Below, piece by piece: positions 42,697-52,902 of a DNA stretch of 64,000 bases. Where the stretch lies: contig VFIW01000117.1 in assembly GCA_006386115.1 (NCBI GenBank), positions 1 through 64,000 on the forward strand, given 5' to 3'. Within the stretch, counting starts at the first letter, position 1; each line of letters begins with the position of its first letter. The notes under the pieces were generated by a model. The model was not told the origin of the DNA and did no database searches. It saw only the letters and a list, made by a program, of their open reading frames with translations. Both the position numbers and the translations under genes were made by a program. Source of the stretch: Globisporangium splendens (Eukaryota > Oomycota > Peronosporomycetes > Pythiales > Pythiaceae).

Positions 42697-43419
42697 AGAC
42701 AGTTCGTCGCGGCGGTGAATAGGGAAACCGTTGGCGATTGCGTCGTCCACCATGCGCATCAACAAAAACCCCAGCTCCTCAGGCGAGTCGTCGGGAGCGT
42801 CTTCGTTGTTTGACGCGACGGCAAGCTGTTCAAACATCCGCTCGATGTCAATGCCCAACGCCTTCAAGGTCACTCGACCCAGCAGAAACTCGTCGCCAGG
42901 TCCGTCGAGGACAAGGCAGGACACATCGCGCACGTTCACAAATCCTGCGGCGGTTGAAATCTTCAAATTCACCTTCGCCTCCGCGGCGCACTGCGCGCGG
43001 CGTCCGTCTGCAAACTCCACAGTTGTGGGCGAAGGGAGCGTCCTGTCAGTACGCTACTGCTCAACTCTTGCAGCTCGGTCACGACCTGCTTTGGGATCAC
43101 GTTGTTGTCTGCTCCACTGTCTGGACAGAAAGGCACGTCGAGCAGATCATTGACTCTCGCAGTGAGCTGTCGATCTCCCGAGGTTGCAGCAACCACCACT
43201 CGCTTCATTCGGTCTTTGCGGCTGCCACGCAGGTCGCGCATATTGGCTATCGCTTCAACCTTCTGGTCCTCGGTCGCTACAGGACAGTCTCTCAACCAGT
43301 GAGAGCCCTTGCAGACCCAACACCCGGTCCTCGGTGGCTCGCTCTTTGTTTCCTTCGTCGCTGGCGGGCGGTTTGCTTCGTTGCACTTGATTTGGTTAGA
43401 CAACCTCTTCCCATCCTTT
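42697..43419 (-). pseudogene. GypA zinc knuckle and protease (minus copy)
   Basis: Zinc knuckle CWVCKGSHWLRDC and protease PFCPDSGADNNVI. A frameshift near 43020 separates the first half from the second (EFADGRRAQCAAEAK onward). The left edge is CCCATCCTTT against the cassette LTR. Confidence 0.82.
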
Positions 43420-43649
43420 TGTAGGGTTGTTTCCAGCTTTGCACACGTCATCGCTGGTGAGTCATTATGTGTAGTGACTCACCTCACTGGTGAGTCATTA
43501 TGTGTAGTGAATCACCTGGTGGTAACAAGTCATTTCGAAGTAATTAGTCATCGGCATTCGTTGCTGTCGAGCAATGGGTAGACAGCAAACTCATCTAATC
43601 TCAATCACAATTCAATTGACATCCTCTGCAAGAAGCACGATTCGCTACA
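43420..43649 (+). repeat. GypA LTR (230 bp, 5' LTR of right-arm element)
   Basis: TGTAGGG...GCTACA. It is followed by AAGTCGACTTTAGCAAC, the presumed primer-binding region, which is palindromic at AAGTCGACTT and resembles the same site in GypB. Confidence 0.88.
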
Positions 43650-43775
43650 AAGTCGACTTTAGCAACAAGTATCGAAACCAAGCATTTTGAATTGCCAACA
43701 CTGCAAGCACAAGCACAAACACAAGCACCAAGTAATGATCGCAAACTTCGCAATCCATCCGCACCCTCTGTACCG

Positions 43776-44465
43776 ATGAGTCGTGGCAGATACCGTCTGG
43801 ACAGCGACGGTGATGTCGAAATGACGATTCCGCAACTTGTCTACGAGTTCGTCTCGGCGCCGAAGCTCACGTCTTGGAGCCAGGCCTCCCTTGTGAAGTG
43901 GAGCAATGAACGTGAGCACTACCTCACGCGGATCGCGGAACGCTGCGCTGTCACTGGAGAATCCGTGGAAGGAATTGCTGTCAGTGTCAAGAGCAGCTGT
44001 TCTGTGGAGATCCTGTCCATTCTCGTCCGTTACGAGCTGAAGAAGGAAGTCTCAGGCATCGCTGATTCGGATCTCACAGCGCTGTCTGAAGAACGCTGTG
44101 GGAATCTGAAGAACGCGCACGTTCCCGACATTCCGTTGTTTTTCAAGGAGAGACTTCGCATGGATATGAAGGAGGACGATAGTGATGCACGCGTTCTCCA
44201 GTACTTCTCCGATTTCAACCAGATTGTTAAGGACAACGGCTTTGCTGCAATTCTGGGAACCGATTCGAGCACCATCCCGTTGAAGAAGCGGATGAAGCAG
44301 AGGTGCAAGCTACTGCTCGAGTGCATTCAGCCGGAGATGCTCAAGGTTGAGATCAAGCGCTTGATCGACGCTGGGTGTCAAGAGGTCATGAGTGATGACG
44401 TGCTGCTATATGAGCTGCTGCGTGAGCGTGCCGCGTTACAGCAGCATTACCATACCACGAGCTAG
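43776..44465 (+). CDS. GypA Gag protein (right copy)
   Basis: 229 aa from the first ATG (MSRGRYRLDSDGDVEM), same protein as at 10928-11617. The TAG stop (44463-44465) is followed in the same frame by EFRKQDGRK and, across the inserted LTR, KDGKRLSNQ of pol. So the parent element had gag and pol in one frame separated only by this TAG, either readthrough or a nonsense mutation. GypB has no such stop. Confidence 0.78.
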   Translation: MSRGRYRLDSDGDVEMTIPQLVYEFVSAPKLTSWSQASLVKWSNEREHYLTRIAERCAVTGESVEGIAVSVKSSCSVEILSILVRYELKKEVSGIADSDLTALSEERCGNLKNAHVPDIPLFFKERLRMDMKEDDSDARVLQYFSDFNQIVKDNGFAAILGTDSSTIPLKKRMKQRCKLLLECIQPEMLKVEIKRLIDAGCQEVMSDDVLLYELLRERAALQQHYHTTS

Positions 44466-44493
44466 GAGTTCAGGAAGCAGGATGGGCGAAAGG

Positions 44494-44723
44494 TGTAGCG
44501 AATCGTGCTTCTTGCAGAGGATGTCAATTGAATTGTGATTGAGATTAGATGAGTTTGCTGTCTACCCATTGCTCGACAGCAACGAATGCCGATGACTAAT
44601 TACTTCGAAATGACTTGTTACCACCAGGTGATTCACTACACATAATGACTCACCAGTGAGGTGAGTCACTACACATAATGACTCACCAGCGATGACGTGT
44701 GCAAAGCTGGAAACAACCCTACA
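44494..44723 (-). repeat. Inverted LTR inserted between GypA gag and pol
   Basis: A complete 230-bp LTR on minus flanked by a direct 5-bp repeat AAAGG (44489-44493 and 44724-44728). This is the same size of target duplication as GypB, so it is a solo LTR from a second insertion in the opposite direction. Removing it and one AAAGG restores the gag-pol reading frame. Confidence 0.85.
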
Positions 44724-45449
44724 AAAGGATGGGAAGAGGTTGTCTAACCAAATCAAGTGCAACGAAGCAAACCGCCCGCCAGCGACGAAGGAAACAAAGA
44801 GCGAGCCACCGAGGACCGGGTGTTGGGTCTGCAAGGGCTCTCACTGGTTGAGAGACTGTCCTGTAGCGACCGAGGACCAGAAGGTTGAAGCGATAGCCAA
44901 TATGCGCGACCTGCGTGGCAGCCGCAAAGACCGAATGAAGCGAGTGGTGGTTGCTGCAACCTCGGGAGATCGACAGCTCACTGCGAGAGTCAATGATCTG
45001 CTCGACGTGCCTTTCTGTCCAGACAGTGGAGCAGACAACAACGTGATCCCAAAGCAGGTCGTGACCGAGCTGCAAGAGTTGAGCAGTAGCGTACTGACAG
45101 GACGCTCCCTTCGCCCACAACTGTGGAGTTTGCAGACGGACGCCGCGCGCAGTGCGCCGCGGAGGCGAAGGTGAATTTGAAGATTTCAACCGCCGCAGGA
45201 TTTGTGAACGTGCGCGATGTGTCCTGCCTTGTCCTCGACGGACCTGGCGACGAGTTTCTGCTGGGTCGAGTGACCTTGAAGGCGTTGGGCATTGACATCG
45301 AGCGGATGTTTGAACAGCTTGCCGTCGCGTCAAACAACGAAGACGCTCCCGACGACTCGCCTGAGGAGCTGGGGTTTTTGTTGATGCGCATGGTGGACGA
45401 CGCAATCGCCAACGGTTTCCCTATTCACCGCCGCGACGAACTGTCTTAG
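44724..45449 (+). pseudogene. GypA zinc knuckle and protease (plus copy)
   Basis: CWVCKGSHWLRDC, then PFCPDSGADNNVI. There is a frameshift at about 45085-45123. The second half reads on to DELS and TAG at 45447-45449, after which the reverse transcriptase continues in the same frame. Confidence 0.83.
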
Positions 45450-46277
45450 TTGGTGCAAGAGTTTCGCGATTGCTGGCGAATCAAGATTTCGCCGGACGAC
45501 GCCGCCAGGTTGGAGCCATTGCGAGTCCAGCTGTGTGACGGAGCAGTTCCGTTTCGATGCAAGCCACGACGATACCCGCCTCTCCAAAGCCAATTCCTTC
45601 GTGAATACACGCAGCGACTCAAAGCGAATGGTTTGATCCGCAAGAACAACCAGAGCCGTTGGGCTTGTGCCGTCGTCCCCATCAAGAAACCAGGAACCAA
45701 AGACGAGTTTCGAATCACGACCGACTACCGCCCGCTGAATCGGTTAACGATTCCAATTGCTGGGACAACTCCAAACCTATCAGTGGTGACCAGCTCAGTG
45801 AAAGGTGCATTTGGCTTCGCAAGCTTTGATATGCTGAAGGGATTCTGGCAGCTTCCACTTCATGAAGACTCACAGGAAGTATTCAGCTTCGTGACCGAGG
45901 ACACCATCTACACCCCTACTCGCGTACCGCAAGGAGCGACCGACTCGACTCTTCATTTCCAGAACCAGATGCAGTTCATCTTTGAGCATTTGCTGTACCA
46001 AGCGCTCTTGGTTTGGATTGACGATGTGATCGTCTACACTGCGAATGCAACTGAGTTTCTTATTGCCCTTCGCAAATTCTTCGAGATCCTTCGCGAGTTC
46101 AATCTGAAGCTCAGCGCACCAAAGAGTCAGCTTTTCCAGGCTCAGGTGAAGTGGTGCGGAAAGCTCATCAGCGGTGACAACGTGCAGCATGACCCCTCGC
46201 GCGTGTCTGCGCTCCAAGACCTGCCGCTCCCGTCTACTGCAGCTGATCTCCAGTATTTCCTGTGTGCATCGAACTGA
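45450..46277 (+). pseudogene. GypA reverse transcriptase (plus copy)
   Basis: Identical to the minus copy. It starts LVQEFRDCWRIKISPDD after the TAG and ends at TGA 46275-46277 (LCASN-stop). All reverse transcriptase motifs are present; only the stops break the polyprotein. Confidence 0.86.
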
Positions 46278-48461
46278 ATGCGAGACACAATCGTGGACTA
46301 TGCCCGCTACGCAGCGCCGCTTCAAGCCAAGTTGGACGCCACAATGCAGGGTTCCAGCAAGAAGAAGGCGACATTGAAGCGTTTGAACCTCTCGCGGAGT
46401 GTTGATGAAGAGGCCGCGTACTACAAGCTTGTGGAACGGATTGGCAGATCGGTACCGCTTGCGTTTCCGGCACCAGACAACGAGATCTCCCTGTTCACAG
46501 GTGCTTCAGATCTCGAGTGGGCTGTGGTGGTTACCCAGGTGGCCAATTGGAACTCAGAAGCACCTGTGCACGAGCAAAATCATCAGCTTCTGGTGTGCAA
46601 GGGTGGCGTTTTCAATGCCGCCCAGCTCAACTGGAGCACCGTTGAGAAGGAGGCATTTCCGATCGTGACAGCGTGCACGAACCTCGAGTATATGCTGCAG
46701 AGAGCTCGCGGTTTCCGACTCTACTGCGACCACGCAAACCTGATCGCAATCTTCGCGCCACATTGCGAGCTGAAGAAGCACATCAAGGCGAAGCTACAGA
46801 GATGGGCCATGCGTTTGACTGGCTACATCTACATCATCGAGCACATCCCGGGCGAGCACAACGTCTGGGCGGACATTGCTAGCAGTTGGGGGAGATCCTC
46901 CGACAGCCAAAGCGCTATCAAGAAGTTACTGTACGTCCGAACCCGCAGCACGCCGGTTGTGTCGCAGCTTCGACCTTTGGTGGACGAGCACTTTGTCTGG
47001 CCGAGCGCGGAGGCCATCAAAACCGCGCAGAAGCAGCATCAGAGATCCTTGAAACTCCAGCATGAGACAGTGGATGACATGATCACCATCAGCAGCAAGC
47101 CGTGGGTCCCGCCCAAGGACAAGGATTTGCTCGACCGTCTGCTGATTGTCGCTCACTGCGGGGCGCAGGGGCATCGCGGCGAACAAGCTACGCTCAACGC
47201 TCTCCGCCGTTTTGAGATCCCCAATGTCGCAAAGGTAGTGAAGCAGTTTGTGCAAGCTTGCTTGCTTTGTAAACACGTGGAAGGAAGCCACATCATCCAG
47301 CGACCTTGGGGACCAACCATCACCACCAAGATCCGGAACCAAGTTCTCCACTGGGATTTCCTGTTTCTCGGTGAGAGCTACGGGCTGCAGAAGTACGTGT
47401 TAGTGCTGAAAGATGGACTTACCCATCGTTGCGAGCTGGTCGCATGCTCGGCACCTGCTGCTGCCGTTGCAGCGGAAGCAATTGTGGATTGGCACAAACG
47501 CTACGGTGCTCCAGCAGTATGGGTTTCAGACAACGGTGCACACTTCAAGAACGAAGTACTTCGCGAACTAAGCAGCAAGCTGAAGGCTGAACAAGTTTTC
47601 GTACCCGCGTACTCGCCTTGGATCAATGGTACAGTAGAACGCCTCAACAGAGACGTCCTTCAAGTGCTGCGCGTTCTCCTGCTCGAGTTCCAGCTGGACA
47701 CGAAGGAGTGGCCGTTCCTCCTGCCTGTAGTCCAGTTCAACCTGAATCACACACAAGTGCAGTCGTTGGGAAACAAAGCTCCAGTCGAGCTCTTCACCGG
47801 GTTGCCGTGCTCAAGCGCATTCGACGTCGTTTGGAAGCCGAGTGACAAAGGACAAGTGTTGTTCGGCGACGTGATCAAGCCGGCCATCGCAAAAGGACTG
47901 GGCGCACTGCGCAGAAGCATGTTTGAACTCCGCAAGCATGTTGTTGACATAACGGAGCGCACACGACTGCAGCAGATCGCAAACAAGAATGGTGTTGTAT
48001 GCAACTTCGTTGAAGGCGACTTCGTGTTGTGGTCCCGCGCAGACGCACGATTGGAAGGCAACAAGCTCATGGTCCGTTGGTTGGGCCCATTTCGAGTCGT
48101 GGAAGCTCGGTCACACTCGTTTCTCGTCGAGAATTTGATCACGAAGGCAACCCACGATGTGCATGGCTCGCGTTTGAAGATGTATGCTGACTCAAGCCTC
48201 ATCATAAACGAAGAGATGATCCAGCATGTGTCAACGCAGGGCATCGTGTTGGGAGTTCGAGCGTTCAAGCAACGCCGATACAACGAGCAGCTCAAGCGTT
48301 GGGAGCTCTTGGTGGCATGGCAGGGCCTCGAAGATGTCGAAGACTCGTGGGAGGCGCTGGCCGGCTTGCACAAGGACGTCCCAACCATGGTCCAGCTCTA
48401 CACAGCTTCCAGTGACTCTCATGCACTCAAGCAAGCCGTCAATCAGCTCGTGCGAACGTGA
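46278..48461 (+). pseudogene. GypA RNase H, integrase and chromodomain (plus copy)
   Basis: 727 open codons from ATG directly after the TGA. RNase H; HHCC zinc domain (HCGAQGHRG, CLLCKH); integrase core Asp (HWDFLFLG), Asp (VSDNGAHFKN), Glu (GTVERLNRD); then a chromodomain ending the ORF (AWQGLEDVEDSWEAL). It is open throughout, but as the tail of a broken polyprotein it is probably not made. Confidence 0.85.
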
Positions 48462-48478
48462 GCTAAGCTTGGGGGCAC

Positions 48479-48680
48479 TGTAGGGTTGTTTCCAGCTTTG
48501 CACACGTCATCGCTGGTGAATCATTATGTGTAGTGACTCATCTCACTGGTGAGTCATTACGTGTAGTGAATCACCTGGTGGTAACAAGTCATTTCGAAGT
48601 AATTAGTCATCGGCATTCGTTGCTGTCGAGCAATGGGTAGACAGCAAACTCATCTAATCTCAATCACAATTCAATTGACA
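48479..48680 (+). repeat. GypA 3' LTR, truncated (202 bp)
   Basis: Ends CAATTGACA and joins array sequence TGCTGGAAG directly. Three substitutions separate it from the cassette LTRs. The array sequence that follows starts about 110 bp before the point where array sequence stopped upstream of the 5' LTR (10669), so the flanks overlap. Confidence 0.88.
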
Positions 48681-48792
48681 TGCTGGAAGATCAGACGTTG
48701 TACATAGAAGGGAGGCATATCGTGCAGCTATCAGGATGGATACACTTTGATGGCCATCACTCACGGGATATCATACACTGTGCATCCCAAGT

Positions 48793-48817
48793 CACACACA
48801 CACACACACACACACAC
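48793..48817. repeat. (CA)n microsatellite
   Basis: 25-bp CA run. Confidence 0.95.
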
Positions 48818-49100
48818 CAAGAATTGCTCGAAATGTGCGCAACGCCTCAAATGCCGTACATCGTAGGACACTCTCGCCTTGGTACATCAACTTACCGTGC
48901 AACACGACGCAAGAAAGCATCGGGGGAAGCAAAACGAAGTATTTCGATACTTTTCGTAGGCAGTGAGTGTGGCATGTCATTGTGAAATTTGCGGTCTACC
49001 CCACAGATTACGCAATACCAAGCCCCAAGACTCAAGCAAGAACCAATCAAGAGCCAGCGTCCCATCCTTCAGTAACCAGCTGTTTTCGGAGTTTCGACCA

Positions 49101-52100
49101 ATGACGGAGCCTCCTCCTGAACAGCCTCCTGATGGTGGCGGTACGAATTCCGCATGTTCTGGTTGGGATCCCCATCGCGTTGAAGAAATAAAAAGAGGCA
49201 TGATGGGCTAGACACCGCCTCAGCCTGATGCTGCTCACCCAGAGAACAACACTCGGACTGATGCCGCGGTGCGTGAAGCGCGTCATCGTGCATGGGTTCA
49301 GCGATTGACCAAGATCGCTACACGTCCATGGAAGACTAAACCCGATGATGACCTACGGAAGATGGTGCCGGCCGAAGAAGAAGCGTTGAATGCCTGGATT
49401 ATGGGTGCTCTCGTCTTAGACGCGCCTCCTGCATTCCTCGCTTGTACCCACACTTTCCTCCAACGCATGGCCTATGTCAAATTCTTTGAAGACTGCCTCG
49501 AAGGCACAGTCGTTGCTGTGGTCCCTCCGCGCATCTTGATGCCTGAACACATCGCGGAAAAGACAATTCTTATGCAATTACTTGCATCCGAGCCAGCCGG
49601 CTCTGCAGGGTATAAGAATCTGTGCGAGTGGATTCAGAATGTCAAGCGTTTGTACTACACTGCGGCGACTCGGCGTTTAACCTTCATTGTCAAGGACCAG
49701 TCTACTGCAACGAAATGGCATAGACGAGAGATTAAATTTCGCAACGAAAAACTCGTTCTCCTGAGCACCGCCAAGCTCGAGGAAGAAGATGATCGATGCG
49801 ATATCGACAATGTTATCCCCCACCAAGCGGATGCACTACAATATCAAGTCCGTGTTGTAGCTCCCGGCTTAGGCAATGACGTTGTCGGCCAACTGATAGC
49901 ATTGAGCACCGAATGTGAAGTCGTGTCCATTGCGCGCGCGCCGCGAGCACGGGATGGCGCATACGACTCTAACTTCTGGGTTGTTATCTTCAACTCCGAG
50001 GAATGTCCCCCTCAGCTCAAAGATGTCACCCACATCTCTGCTAAAGGGTTCTCGATCTTCGTTCATCATCATCAGCGGTACAGCCGAATCCCTTGCTTTC
50101 AGTGCTTCGACCCCTCGCACCCAAAAAGCAAGTGTACTCGAGCTCCTGGAGATTGTCAGATGCAATTTCATCGCGACTTCGAACCAGAAATCAAGCAAGC
50201 CAAGGAAATGTCGAAATTTGAGCTGCAGCACATGTCTCTTGAAGTCCGACAAAAGTACATTGGCAATCTCTCCAATAGTTTGGGCAAAGTCATGGCCAAC
50301 CTGAAGAGCAAGGCAACTGAGAAAGCGCTGCTCTCTGAGATGCTCCAGCCTGCTGACTCGAGTAGCAGCACCGGCTCTGCAGCAGTGGTAGCAGCGGCCA
50401 ATTCTGCAACAGACGCTCAATCGGTTACGCCGTCGGAGGCAGAATGGTTCGATCCAGCCAACCTCAAGAAACAGAAGGGGGCGATGAAATCCACGATTTC
50501 AACCTCAGCGACCACACCAGTGAAGAGTTCACCGGCGTCGAAAGGGCAACCCCATCCAGCTTCGGACGCGGCATCAGCTGGTAGACGAGCGCCAAAAGGC
50601 GGAATCTTAAAGGCTGCTCCGAAGCTGACTTCTGTTGTTGGCACATCTCCTGGAACAGTACCCAGCTCTGGTAACATTGGTACCGGGTCTCCAGAGACAA
50701 GTATCAAGGCTTCTAACGGCCAGAGCAACCGCAAGGCTCTCCAGGCTCGAAAGAAGCGCGAACTTGAACTTGAGGCCGTTCTGGCTGGGAAGCTTTCTCA
50801 GCTGATTCTGTGCTTGATGGAGTACAAGCAAACTCCACTCAAGCGAAGCAAAAGATTGCTATCGACGCCCGCTTAAGCGCTGCTCAGGCAACATTAGACA
50901 TTGCCAAGGAGCATCTGTCCAAAGCGTCTTCCGCGCACACCGCAGCTGCTGCAGCGGCTGCGACTGCAAAACGTAAATTCCATGACGTTTCAGCCAAAGC
51001 GCACAGTTTTGCTCTCGATCGAGACGAACACAAGGAGGCAGACACCAGTGGTCGTGATGAGGAATCTTCATCTGCGAATCGTGAAGCTGGACAGTTCCAA
51101 CGTCAGATTGAATTGCTTGATCTGCAGCAACGTGTGACAGCAAAAGAAGCAGCAGCCGCATCTCTGATCCTCCAGGAGGCCAACAACGCCAAAAATCGAG
51201 CGAAAAGGCAACTCGATTTACTCAAGAAGCGAGCCAAAGCTAAGAATTTGGGTCCCAAGGATGGCGATCAGCATGCTGGGAACAAGGCTTCTACGACAGC
51301 TGCTTCAGGATCATCTCCCGCGGAGAATACCGAAAGCCAAGGAGATCAAGACCTTGCTTATACGAAACTCAGGGAGTTTGTCAAAGCTCATGTCGTCCGC
51401 GAGCACAGTCCCACTGCGCAGACTCAAGACGAGGAGCAATCAAGAACGAGCCAACCCGGCTCGAAGTCTTTTCCCTCAGCGTCTAGAGATAATGGATCGG
51501 TAAACCAGCAACCTTCATCGGAGCCATCAGCTGACACCACCTCTGGGTACTCTGAAGATCCCTCGCACTTCGATGTCACGATGTCCTTGGCGGATTCCAC
51601 GTCGATGGATTCCACGATGCACCTGCAAGATCTGACGGGAGGTGCTGTGACCCCGCCAAATGGTCAAGCCACTCTCCCTCTGCCAGCAGAGGTGACTAAA
51701 GCCTTTCACCAGGAAATGCGCAGTCAAAATGGTACCGAGGACGCAGGCAACGGTCCTCCCTCGATGAACCAGCCAACTCCAGGTAGCGCTGACCAAGATA
51801 CTGGACACATTGACTCTGCTGAATCTCGAGACGCAGACCCAACGAGTGCCTTTGGCCCCAGGCCAGAAATCAATGCGGCGATGGGTAGTGGACTAGGTAC
51901 AGGGTCGACGGATGATGAACATCGATTCCAGGAACCGGAGCGAGAACCAGATCCCACTCTCATACGTTAAATCGGCCACGGGCACGAAAGATCCCAGAAC
52001 TTGCGTCCTCAGTTTTAAAAGCAGCGGCTTCAACGACACCAGGTCAATCCGAGGCCAGTCAAGAGTCAACCTTTTCCAATGACAGTGAAAGCGGCGAATT

Positions 52101-52902
52101 CGAGACGCCTCCTTCCTCACCGTCTCACTCTGTCCAGGACGATGGGCAAGCACGCAAGTCTCTGGTTGGACGATTGGTTGGATCGAAAGAGGAGCTCGAA
52201 CAATTGACGGCTGCTGAACAAGCCCTTCGAAGACAGCATTTTCGTGCAAACAACAAAGCCATGCACGACTGGACCACGGCGACTCGACAAAATCGAAGAT
52301 TCAGCTTGCCTTCAGTTGATCCAAGCGACGTCTCCAAATTGACTGGATGGATTCCCAGTCACGTGGATGCTCTAAGTGCGCTCATTTGTGCACTGCCTTT
52401 TCCACTGGAGGTCTTGCGCATGTTCCCAGCGAAAAAGCTTCTTGATTTTGGGCACAGCATAAACAGTCAAGCTCAACGCGCATTAATCCGGCATCACTCA
52501 ACTGACGATGCAGTTAGCGCGCAAGTGCGAGCCTTTTGTAAGAAATGGGCATCGGCTGTTGACGCCTGTCCGCAAGGCTCCGCTCGTTGGTCCATGACTG
52601 ACAACATCAAGCAGTGGAACAGACTTGAAAAGCTAGATGATAGCCTATTGACCGCGACCGTCTCGCGACCCATCGACCCAGACAAATGGGCAATTCTCAA
52701 TGTGATAAGTCTTCTACTGCCAAGCATGTTCCCCAAGCACGAAGCCGTTGGTCACGTTATGCCTGAAACCCGAGCTGAAGAATATTGGCGTTCGTCTTCT
52801 CTTCAATCAGCAATTGATGCGATTGTGGGCACGACGACGTCATGGTCGCTATTGGCGCACCAGCATGAGCTGGAGGTCCAACAGCGGCACAATCAGAACT
52901 AA
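49101..52902 (+). pseudogene. LINE ORF1 (gag-like, zinc knuckle)
   Basis: The likely original start is ATG 49101 (MTEPPPEQPPDGGG). TAG at 49209-49211 interrupts it. The same frame then runs 49212-50876 with a CCHC knuckle CFQCFDPSHPKSKC (50094-50135). A frameshift at about 50810-50876 leads to an Ala/Lys/Gln-rich, probably coiled-coil segment (to 51970). A second shift near 51960 leads to the last part (LVGSKEELEQLTAAEQALRR..., end 52902). Together this would be a protein of about 1260 aa, long for a LINE ORF1. Role by family: RNA binding and particle formation. Confidence 0.75.

Larger units (their letters stand above)
33530..43419 (-). mobile_element. GypA pol half (minus copy), split by GypB
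   Basis: Degenerate Ty3/gypsy element reading leftward: zinc knuckle and protease (from 43419), reverse transcriptase, RNase H, integrase, chromodomain, and a 3' LTR lacking its last 28 bp (33530-33731). GypB is inserted at 34101-40028. Apart from GypB it is the near-identical reverse complement of 44724-48680, including the same two in-frame stops and one frameshift, so the two arms were copied after those mutations. Confidence 0.9.
43420..44723. mobile_element. GypA LTR-gag-LTR cassette, gag in pol orientation of the right arm
   Basis: LTR plus (43420-43649), gag plus, LTR minus (44494-44723), 1304 bp as at 10670. Here the flanks are GypA pol in mirror image (CCATCCTTT to the left, AAAGGATGG to the right). 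Read rightward it is a normal GypA, LTR-gag-pol-LTR, with one extra inverted LTR between gag and pol. Confidence 0.92.
44724..48680 (+). mobile_element. GypA pol half (plus copy)
   Basis: Mirror arm of 33530-43419 without the GypB insertion. It ends in a truncated LTR at 48479-48680. A purine tract GCTTGGGGGCAC precedes that LTR. Confidence 0.9.

Noticed and set aside
33530..48680. Palindrome as a missed-adapter read artefact
   Set aside because: Arms differ by a complete GypB insertion, different LINE insertions and base changes, and the centre has a real loop. A misjoin by the assembler is still possible and is listed as a check.
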